Made by a program: the position numbers and the translations under genes | Shown: piece after piece, positions 56,033-64,000 of the stretch | Layout: every line of letters begins with the position of its first letter | How positions within the stretch are numbered: position 1 is the first letter of the stretch | Assembly (NCBI GenBank): GCA_002286855.1 | Contig: NRSV01000064.1 | Span: 62,001-126,000 of the forward strand | Reading direction: 5' to 3' | Source of the DNA: Bipolaris cookei | Taxonomy: Eukaryota; Ascomycota; Dothideomycetes; Pleosporales; Pleosporaceae | DNA length: 64,000 bases | The notes under the pieces: model-generated | What the model was told of the DNA's origin: nothing | Seen by the model: only the letters and a program-made list of their open reading frames with translations | Database searches by the model: none

Positions 56033-58145
56033 ATGGCGCCCCTTAACAAGTCCATCAACACCTACCACTGCATTCAAGGCCTGTACTGGAGGGATGCTTC
56101 AGGCGAACTCCTAGCTGTCGAAGGAAGCAATTCAAAATCTCTCCCAGAGATATGGTCACAACTCAAAGACGTTGTATGCTCCACTGACGCGTCGTGGAGT
56201 CAACTTCAGTTACCCTCTGGCAAAGCCATCAAGACTCTTCCGATCAACGCCAACATTCCAGCTCTTCTAAACATTCGCTCAAATTTCCCACCATCATATC
56301 AACAAGAAGAAATCAACACACAAGTGTCCGAGATCCAGCACGCAAATGGCCTGTTTTTGGGCATTCTTACTTCCAGGCCAAAGTCTGTCAAAGCCGATGG
56401 CTTTGGGATATGGGCAGAGCGCTTCGTCCTCCTGGAGACCGAATTTCAACCATTTGCTCACATGTCGACATCAACCACACCATGGGCTCAAAAGCACCGC
56501 GAGACCTGTGCAGTCATTGCCGAAATCTTCGAGAGGAGACTCAAGAACATCTCCAAGGATGACCAATGGCATGTGTGCGGTAAAGAGGTGTTCTTGAACC
56601 GCGTCTACGGCTATGTCGACAAGAACCTTCCAATCCAACTAGCCCTACCCGCCTTCCCCTGCAAGTCGCCAAATCCAAACAAGGCCGGCGGCATCATGCC
56701 AGACCTGGCTGAGCACATTGCCATGGATGCGCTTCACGCCTTTGTCCAAGAGGTGAACGGCGTGTATGCACCCGGCGCAACGATGTGGGTTATCAATGAC
56801 GGCCACGTCTTTTCCGATTGCAGTAAGTCTTGTACTGAACATTACATCTCAAGACCGAAACTAACCAAGAGCAGTTGGCGTTGACGATGAGATGATCGAC
56901 ACATACGATGCCTGCATGGCAGCGATATACAAGGAACGATACCCTGAAGACGCTGGCCCTGTCCCAGCAATCAAATTCAAGGGCCTAAAGAATATCTTTG
57001 CGGCCGACTCTGATGGTTTCCAAGGCCTACAGAAGCTACTCCAAAACTCACATCAGATGCCTCATCCTGTCAAAACGAAGCTCACCGGTGAAGCTGAGCT
57101 CTGTCGCAAGCTGATGCTCGGCATTGGAGGACCCGACCGCGCATACATCCGCCAGCTGATTGAGCAGCAAGAGCCAGATGCTCTTGGACTTTACCGAGGC
57201 CAGACACGCTTCATGCTTGAGGACCTGGCCGACATCCCCTCAGTCAAGTCTTTGAGCGGCAAGCAAAAGAAGAAGACGGCTGCTCTTGTAGCAGAGGAAA
57301 TGATGTCTCGAAACCAAGCATACTCCAACCTGACGGAGCTCCTCCTTCCAAACTACGTTCGTCTGTCGATTCACGCACACAACAACGCGGGTCCTAAATT
57401 TGCCATTCGTCTATTGCCAGCAGACAAGGTGCGCGCAATCGACTCGCTTGAGACGTGCCTCGAGCCCAATCCTGTGTACGAATACCAGCTTCCAACACCC
57501 TGGCACAACTGCATGATCAAGGTGGAAGGCGATGAGTTTATGTACCTCGCCAAAGCCCAAGTAGCCAGGAAGGCTCTACAAACTCCAGGTTTCGAAGGCT
57601 CCTGGGTAGACGGACCCGATGGATCATACTTCAGCCTAAGGCGCAAGTCAGCCGAAACAGCCGGCACCATTGCTCCTCCCAAGCTGGTTATTCCCGGAAC
57701 TACACCCATGGAAAAGGTCAGCGTCTTCAACCAGAACAAGAAGAGCACCATTGTCCTCGTCACGCCGATCCTCGAGAAGCAGAGGCCAATCATTATCTGC
57801 TCGCCGGTCGTGGGCAAGAACAGCCCCATCGTCGTTACTTCGTCGGCAGGTGAGAGCCAGCGACCCATTGTCGTCTGCTCGCCTGTCAGCCGCAGGCAAG
57901 CCATGTTCTCCCCCATCGCTGAAAAGATGCGCTCGCCGATTGGCTCTCCTATCGTACGCAGGAAGACACAGGTCATTGCGTGCGATCCTACGGCCGAAAA
58001 GGGCGCTACGGTAGCTGTTTCGCCCGTGGAGACTGGATCTCTTGCGCGACAGGATACACACTTTGTTCAGCGGGGTGAGAAGAATAAGCTACGCAGGCTT
58101 CTTCCTGTTATGAGCATGATGCGGTTCATTCGGGCGCAAGCGTAG
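56033..58145 (+). CDS. DIT1: isocyanide synthase, DIT1/PvcA family, with repetitive C-terminal tail
   Basis: Two exons (56033-56822, 56875-58145) give 686 residues; the splice restores FSDCIGVDDEM. The DIT1_PvcA domain fills the first ~540 residues, with FPCKSPNPNK, TMWVINDGHVFSD, LPNYVRLSIHAHNN and TPWHNCMIKVEGDEF as landmarks. PvcA-type enzymes make isonitriles from aromatic amino acids and a pentose phosphate; yeast Dit1 formylates tyrosine in spore-wall dityrosine synthesis. There is no TfdA-like dioxygenase domain. The last ~140 residues are repeats of about 13 residues around R-P-I-V-V-C-S-P-V, basic at the end. Neighbours are the DIT2-like P450 and, beyond it, an MFS exporter. Confidence 0.88.
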
Positions 58146-59047
58146 GGCGTGCAGAGTATTTTTTGTAAGAAATTTTGTTATTTTCGTGTCATGCTATTCT
58201 TCTTCGTGTCTTTATAGTTAGTTGGTTCAGACTGAATGTCCATTCACGTAATAGCGTATACGGAGGAAATTGTGTCGGGCGTTTGGCGCAAGGATGGGTT
58301 TGAGACTTTTTTGAAAATGGCTGACCGGAAGGTGGCCTGCGCTCTGCTATACCAATACCAATATCTCTTTTCATCATAACTTTTTTTTCTACACTTTTCG
58401 AATGAATCATAATATCTATGAAGTACAAAGAAGAATGAGACAAGACGATGTTCTTAGTCGGGCTGATCCGCTTAGCTTTGCTCGCATTCCACGCCTTGTA
58501 TGGAGGCTCCCTCACCTATTTGATTAAACACCTTCCTTCGCGTAGAGACCTGCGCAATTCGACGCAATTCTAGCCCCTCATAACTGCTAGATATATGAAC
58601 ATATGCCAAGTACCTAAAACTGCACTGTCACATGAGCACAATGAAGCGATTAAGATTGAGCATGGGGCGGACGCCTTGTTCTATCTTGTTCTGATCATAG
58701 CTGTCATTCGTAGACCACAGGGTTCTTGCCAAGAGGGCAATGTTTATTTGAATTAGGGTAGACGAATACGTTGGATGCTGACACCGCTCAGGAAATATAA
58801 TTGGTCTCGAATGCGCACATAAAGAGTCGGTGCCTGTTGAGGTCTAGCAGTCCAAGTACCAGTTCTCATAACTCACTCACCGACATTCATCCTCGGACTC
58901 AACTTGCTCACAATGGGCCTCTTACAGGGGTTGGTTTCCCTTTTTGGGAGACAGCTCACCATGACTGCAACATACATGTGCTACCTGTCACTATACAATA
59001 GCACAGCGCACTAATACAAAACAGCGTCAGGCACCAACGTACCACGG
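58146..59047. other. intergenic, 0.9 kb
   Basis: Between the isocyanide synthase and the broken DJ-1-like gene; AT-rich, no gene seen. Confidence 0.5.
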
Positions 59048-59708
59048 ACCTATAGAATCACCCTATTCCGCATGTTTGACATGCTCGATGTGTGCGGGCC
59101 ATCTGAAGCCCTGCAATTCATTGGCGGATCATACCAGACAAACGTTGTCTACATTGCCGAGACTTTGGACTCAGTGACTGCGCGACCCGCACTGGCAACT
59201 ATGAATCCGTTGAACTCATCAGTCTACCCGTCTCTAACACTAACACACACGTTCGAGACTGTTCCCGGACTCGACGTGCTGATTATTCCCGGCGGACCAG
59301 GATGGCGCAACCCAAACCACGCTCAACGCTATCATAGAATATATTCGCAAGACGAGGCCAAAGGTACAGCAGATGCTTACCATCTATACGTGCTCGGCTC
59401 TTATAGCGCGTTCGGGTATCTCGAACTGCAAGAGAGCGATTTCGAATAAGTCGTCGTGGGTGTCGATGGTGCAGAATAACCCAAACACGACTTGGGTGCC
59501 GCACGCGCGATGGATCGAGGACTACTCGAGCTCACCGCCTATCTGGAGCTCGTCGGGAGTCATAGCGGGTATTGATATGATGCTTCACTGGATCGAGAAG
59601 ACGTCCAATGCAGAGAAAACAACGAATATTGCGCGCTTCATTGAGCACGTGCGTATCACGGATCCGAGTATTAACCCGTTTGGTAGAAACGAGACAATGA
59701 GTGGGTAG
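59048..59708 (+). pseudogene. broken DJ-1/PfpI family gene (isonitrile-hydratase-like superfamily)
   Basis: Two frames together cover a DJ-1/PfpI domain. The first (to about 59317) reads FDMLDVCGPSEALQF, YIAETLDSVT and LDVLIIPGGPGWRNPN. The second (from about 59319 to TAG at 59706-59708) reads TLNAIIEYIRKTRPK, WVPHARWIED, SSSGVIAGIDMMLHWIE and FIEHVRITDPSINPF. The +1 shift lies at about 59318. The usual nucleophile segment LTVCTGSA reads LTIYTCSA, so the normal Cys position is Tyr. No good start or leader is visible upstream: a TAA occurs in frame at about 59011. I take it as a relic. A sequencing error could explain the shift but not the Tyr. Confidence 0.68.
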
Positions 59709-60933
59709 AAAAGACTGTTTGCTCAGATGTATATATTCAGTCATATACCTAGTGATAAAAGTGAATATGTCGAATCACTGATATCCTGATTATCAATTAT
59801 GTCTGGGTCTTTGCACGTGAAGCGACTCGAAGCGAGCACTGTATACGTACTTATCTTTCCTATGTGGTATGCGCCTTGCGTCCTCAATTTTCCGGAGCTC
59901 TGCTCCATGCATGGCTTCCACACCGTTGGGAATGCGCCTCTATCACATTTGCAACATGTACTTCATCTATCACACGTGTGTGAAGAGTGTATCCCAGCAC
60001 ATGCAAGATACGCGGACCGCTCCTCGCTCTTCCCTTGTCCATGCCACCAATCACTAAAAAGCCTAACAAGTATGCAGAATTCAACAAGAGTAAACCTCTT
60101 TTGATTATCCAACGGGCTATCAAGACAATATCTTTCGTGGATGCGTGAAACATGCTCATCTGGAAACCTTCTCATCTGCAGGAGCAGCTAAACCTCATCT
60201 GGCAGGGCGGGTTGCGCGGTGAACATGTTTTTGGGACTCTTAAGATGCTTAGGATTGGGGGGGAAGTGGGAATATGCTACGAGTCTCAGTAGGCGGTCAG
60301 GCCATGCAGTGGCACGAGATAAGAGTAACTAGGTGGAAAGCAGTAAAACTAGGCGCTTGTGTAAAACTAGGCACGTGTTGTGGTTCGCGAGGTGGAACTC
60401 TTTCCCCCTCCCCCAACCATCCTTGCCGCGCTAAACAATATGGTGCCCTGCGACAAGCAACGAGAAGCGATGATGAGCAGGTATTAAAAACACCAATTTT
60501 CTTGTGACTTTTTTTACCTTTTTTTTAGCTATCCTTTTTCCTTCTTCTTTAAGTCGTTGATTCTAGTCTACTTTTCTAGATTTACATACACACAGAGACA
60601 GAAACAAGGAAAAAGTGTGAATCGTACAAAAGTGCAGGCAGAGAAGAGGCAAACGTGCATTGATCTCTGCACTTTCCCTCTGGATTCACCTAATCTTACT
60701 GATTACTGTTGCCCATTTGAAGCCCGCGCAAGAGTGCGCAAAAGTGCTCACGGGGAAAGGCAAAAAAGAAAAAGAAAAACTTGCTCAAGTATAATCTGTG
60801 CATGTCGTACCCACCGCCTTCTCTCTCGATATATCTTCTCCGCACTTAGCCATTATACTCCGTTCGTTCACTATCTGTGATCGAAACGTCTTCCGACTAC
60901 TACCTCGATTCCGAAGCGAGCAAGATAACAGAT
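59709..60933. other. intergenic, 1.2 kb
   Basis: Upstream of the copper transporter gene. Polypyrimidine and poly-T stretches lie at about 60505-60550. The repeated AAACTAGGC (about 60347-60373) is a short tandem duplication. No gene seen. Confidence 0.5.
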
Positions 60934-61683
60934 ATGGACATGTCGATGGCCACACCCACGAGCGCCGGCATATCAATGGGCATGGCGACAATGAGCAGCA
61001 TGGCACCCATGGCTACCTCATCGGCAGACACGCACGACATGGGCAGCATGGGAATGGGAAATGGATGCAAGATTAGCGTATGCAGCACCTCTTCCTCTGA
61101 TTCCTTTACACACAGAGTATAGTGCAAATGACTGACTGTCAGCGCGTAGATGCTGTGGAACTGGAACGTAGTCGACGCATGCTTTATTACCCAGTCGTGG
61201 CACATCCGATCCAAAGGCATGTTCGCGGGCTCATGCATCGGCGTCATTCTGCTCGTTATCTTGCTCGAGCTTCTGCGTCGGACGGCCAAGGAGTACGATC
61301 ATTTCATCGTAATGCAGCACAGCAAAACACTCGCGTCGGATACCGCGGCCCTCTCGTCAGCATCGTCTGCGGACGGCATCGTTCCGGGTACAAGCAAGAA
61401 TCCCGGATCGGTGGGGATGGCAAGTCCGACAATGGGTGGTGTGGTCAAGGCCAAGTTCAGGCCGACGATGCTGCAACAAGCAGTCCGGGCACTGCTACAT
61501 ACTTGCGCGTTTGCAGTGGCCTACTTTGTCATGTTGTTGGCCATGTACTACAACGGGTACTTCATCATCTGCATCTTCATTGGGGCGTACATTGGCTACT
61601 TCATCTTCGGCTGGGAGAGCTTCACGGTCAGCAAAGGCGGTGATGATCGCATGCAAGAGAATGCAACCGTGTGTTGTGGATAG
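60934..61683 (+). CDS. CTR-family copper transporter
   Basis: High-affinity Cu(I) uptake protein. Two exons (60934-61077, 61150-61683) give 225 residues. The N-terminus is Met-rich with MxM-type motifs (MDMSM, SMGMATM, GSMGMGNG), the copper-binding ectodomain. CKIS joins MLWNWN across the splice, the CTR signature. Three membrane segments follow: GMFAGSCIGVILLVILLELL, FAVAYFVMLLAMYYNGYFI with the MxxxM selectivity motif, and FIGAYIGYFIFGW with the GxxxG packing motif. The start was placed at MDMSM; an upstream in-frame ATG at 60877 would add 19 residues. Convergent with the metallothionein gene, 350 bp away. Confidence 0.9.
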
Positions 61684-62033
61684 GGGTTGCCACAGTGATA
61701 TGAGCAAGAGTGATGGCAGCACACGATGGCGAAATAAAGATGGCTTAGAAGATAAATCACATATTCGGATACACAAATATTATAACGAAAAAGTAATTGT
61801 ATTCGTGGTCTCATCCCCGGTCGACTTGATCTCCTCCTAGTCATACAATTCTAATTACTACTACATTCTCCGCATTGATTGCCACGACGCAGTTGTTGTC
61901 TTGACGAGACTGTCTTGACGAGACTGTCTGGAGTGTGTATTAGCAGGCCGTCCCGATAGTACAAGCAGTCTGTGATGCCACTCACGGAGTCGTAGGTCTT
62001 GTGCTTGCGCACTCGACTCATGGAGTCAGTGAC
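61684..62033. other. intergenic, convergent copper gene 3' ends
   Basis: 350 bp. It contains a 14-bp tandem duplication (TGTCTTGACGAGAC twice, about 61898-61926). No gene seen. Confidence 0.55.
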
Positions 62034-62170
62034 TTATTTGCCCTGGGAAAATTGTTAGCATTTGAATAAAATGGAGGATAGAGGCAAGGGTGACGTACGG
62101 GGCAGCCATCACAGCTGCAGGTAGCGCCGCAGTTGCAGGCACCGGAAGCACATCCGCAGTTACCCTTCAT
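62034..62170 (-). CDS. copper metallothionein, 26 residues
   Basis: Two exons: 62170-62099 (72 nt) and a 9-nt terminal exon, 62042-62034, encoding Gly-Lys-stop. The spliced peptide has seven cysteines spaced C-x-C-x4-C-x-C-x3-C-x-C-x2-C, almost the spacing of the Neurospora crassa copper metallothionein, and ends in PGK. The donor is GTACGT and the acceptor TTTCCCAG. Without splicing the frame would run on into a non-Cys tail, and the much longer upstream frame has no merit, so the ATG at 62170 is preferred. It binds Cu(I) in thiolate clusters and would buffer or detoxify copper next to the CTR transporter. Confidence 0.9.
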
Positions 62171-63164
62171 GTTGATGGTGGTATTGGGTGGGTTGAAAAG
62201 AGCTTTGATGGTGTTGATTGTTGGCTTGAGAGGCTTTGGGTGTTTGATTGTGAGATGAGAAGAAGAAGAGCGAGGAGGTGTCGAGGGAAATCTTATATAC
62301 CCAAGGCATGCGCGACTTGTGCGGGCGTGCCAATGCAGTGGCGGCTTCCCCCAACCAACGGCCAACGCCTGCCCCGCTCCTGAGCCCTGAATTGCCTTTC
62401 TAGGTAACCCCACTGGCCGGCCAATCCCGGGCCTGCGATTGGCCTGCGCGCTTTGTGTGGTGCTTAGTGTGGAGTGAGGCACTTGTGCGCCTTTCTAGCC
62501 CTCCACTGCCCTCTGCCCTACCCTGCGCCACTTGCCTCAACACACAGAAACAGTGGGGGGCGCGCTTTGTGCGGATTCCAGGCTATGACATGCAGCCAGC
62601 CGTGGTACTCTAGCACTGCACATTGCCCCCATGTCACCCCTCATCGCAGAGCCTGCGAGGATCCCCATTCCTCTCCAGCCTGACTGCAGCAAAGACCCTT
62701 TTTTTCCACACATAGCAAATAACGTTTCAATTGCCAACCGACGCCGATAGCGGCCAGGTGGGCTCGAGTCTCTCTGTGCAACACGGGGCCCGGGAACACC
62801 CTACAAACAGCTAGTATCCATGGCCAAGCATGTGAGTTTTACTAGTAGTTGCCTGGATTAGCACCAGCATATCCCTTTCCTTCTTAACCCACGATCAAAG
62901 CCCCAGAGCAATCAGCCAAGTGTTGGTGGGTGATTATTTCCTACAAGGATAATGACAAAGTATATCATGTCATCAAGTATGTAGGACCAAACTCAATCCG
63001 AATGCGCAGACAAATCGTTCTCCACATCTATCTGACACATGCTTGATGCTACTGGTCGTACCTCTATGCCTACTTATGCCTAAACTCATCCATGGGCAAA
63101 GCTCCACCCCGAGTACGATAACACCGCTCAGCAACGACTACATGTCTACTGTAACTGATTCCAT
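62171..63164. other. intergenic, 1 kb
   Basis: Metallothionein promoter region and downstream flank of the TFIIIC gene. No gene beyond the TATA region; the AGAAGAAG tract near 62260 is within the metallothionein 5' flank. Confidence 0.5.
62291..62300 (-). promoter_or_regulatory. TATA box of the metallothionein gene
   Basis: GTATATAAGA on the minus strand, about 120 bp upstream of the ATG. A CCAAT motif lies further upstream on the same strand near 62438-62442. I found no clear copper-factor (AceA/Ace1-like) site. Confidence 0.5.
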
Positions 63165-64000
63165 TCAGCCGTCAAATTTACCGCCGCAGTAGACACAAGC
63201 ATCGCAAGCGAGGAACAGCACCCGTCCCAGCGTAACTGGAAGCTCCCTTTCTTCTTCTTCTTCTTCTTCTTCTTCTTCTTCTTCTTCTTCTTCTTCTTCT
63301 TCTTCTTCTTCTTCCTCCTCTTCCCCCACTTCCCCCACTTCCTCATCCCCCTCATCTTCTTCGCCATCCTTATCCTGTTCTCGACTCACATCATTGCCCT
63401 GCTCCAATCCCTCTTTTTCTCCTCTGTTTTGCGATCCGCCCACCTCCTTTATGGCGTTGTCCTCTGCAGCATCCTCGCCCTTGTTTTCCACACTCTCCTG
63501 GGCTATCACATACTCATCGCTCAAGAATGGCGTGCTGCAAATACTGCAGTACTTTGTGATACCGGGTGCCTGGATGGCAAGAAAACTCAATCCGCATCTC
63601 GCAAATTGATGTCCGTTCGTGCATGAGGCTGACGTCAAGTCGGTGAATGGTATCGAGGCAGAGCAAAACTCGCATCCCTCCTCCCATACGGCCGCAGCCT
63701 CTTGTTGCGAATCATTGCCATTACCGTTTGTCTCAGTACTGACCGTTCGAGACTCATCAGTACCTAAGGCACCGGACTCTACGCAATTCTCGCTCTCTGA
63801 AGAGCCATATCCCATGACCGCATTGACAAGCTCGATGAGCTGTTTGTGCTGAGCCACTATCTCCGTGCTCAAGGCTGAATTCACAAGTGACGCCGGAAGG
63901 CTGTGCACTGCATTGGCAAGACGATACGCTATCAGCGTTCTCTCGAGCTCATGTGATGTCCCGGTCTTGCAGGCTTGGGAGACGAGTATCGTATACCGGT
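63165..64000 (-). CDS. TFIIIC zinc-finger subunit, C-terminal part (5' end outside window)
   Basis: The last ~278 residues of a protein open through base 64000. The zf-TFIIIC zinc-binding domain is recognisable: EGCEFCSASIPFTDLTSASCTNGHQFARCGLSFLAI, then KYCSICSTPFL. Cys/His pairs CxxC, C...H...C and CxxC are all kept. After it comes a long acidic linker with a Glu run of more than 20 residues from a CTT repeat, then LFLACDACVYCGGKFDG with one more Cys set. It would be the RNA polymerase III initiation subunit bearing this finger. The first codon in the window is not a start: the frame continues upstream. Confidence 0.82.
   Translation of the reverse strand, partial: RYTILVSQACKTGTSHELERTLIAYRLANAVHSLPASLVNSALSTEIVAQHKQLIELVNAVMGYGSSESENCVESGALGTDESRTVSTETNGNGNDSQQEAAAVWEEGCEFCSASIPFTDLTSASCTNGHQFARCGLSFLAIQAPGITKYCSICSTPFLSDEYVIAQESVENKGEDAAEDNAIKEVGGSQNRGEKEGLEQGNDVSREQDKDGEEDEGDEEVGEVGEEEEEEEEEEEEEEEEEEEEEEEEERELPVTLGRVLFLACDACVYCGGKFDG
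63250..63314. repeat. CTT microsatellite inside the TFIIIC gene
   Basis: About 21 CTT units, read as Glu on the coding (minus) strand. Expected to vary in length between strains without breaking the frame. Confidence 0.92.

Noticed and set aside
61122..61643. 173-codon plus-strand frame inside the CTR gene
   Set aside because: Shadow frame of CTR exon 2; the CTR frame has the family motifs.
62018..62482. 154-codon minus-strand frame enclosing the metallothionein
   Set aside because: Only the last part is Cys-rich; splicing and family length point to the 26-residue peptide starting at 62170.

Overview
The window is filamentous ascomycete nuclear DNA, most likely a dothideomycete (Pleosporales-like). 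The evidence is short (about 45-100 nt) GT-AG introns in most genes, Pezizomycotina-type proteins (Rmt2, Csn12, Sld5, a 26-residue copper metallothionein, CDC25 with a long N-terminus), dispersed single tRNA genes and no bacterial-style operons. I joined exons by hand from splice consensus and reading phase. No expression data were available, so UTRs are not given.

Layout. 1-7.3 kb: the 3' part of a Golgi Ca2+/Mn2+ P-type ATPase (PMR1), the GINS subunit SLD5 and the mitotic phosphatase CDC25. 7.3-11.1 kb: a GC-rich stretch without a convincing gene, ending in a 9-bp minisatellite. 11.1-20 kb: a flavin monooxygenase, CSN12, the mitochondrial 1-Cys peroxiredoxin PRX1, an unrecognised 381-residue protein and a secreted HExxH metallopeptidase-like protein. 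20.6-31.5 kb: a dienelactone-hydrolase-like/NTF2-like fusion, RMT2, an intact dienelactone hydrolase, RPA1 (RFA1), a quinone oxidoreductase, two serine tRNAs 6 bp apart and a mitochondrial carnitine carrier. 32-34 kb: a probable pseudogene. 34.3-49.1 kb: a Reb1-like Myb protein, a kelch membrane protein, a mitochondrial PPR protein head-to-head with mitoribosomal protein S18, a GH5 mannanase and a DsbA/FrnE-like oxidoreductase.

The most interesting region is 49.6-62.2 kb. It holds a DHA1-type MFS exporter, a DIT2-like cytochrome P450, and a DIT1/PvcA-family isocyanide synthase head-to-head with that P450. A broken DJ-1/PfpI gene follows; this superfamily includes isonitrile hydratases. Next come a CTR-type copper transporter and a tiny copper metallothionein. 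Synthase, P450 and exporter match the parts of the yeast dityrosine system (Dit1, Dit2, Dtr1). Their proximity to copper-uptake and copper-storage genes suggests a locus in which an isocyanide product and copper handling are linked. That link is an inference. The window ends in the 3' part of a TFIIIC zinc-finger protein with a long polyglutamate run.
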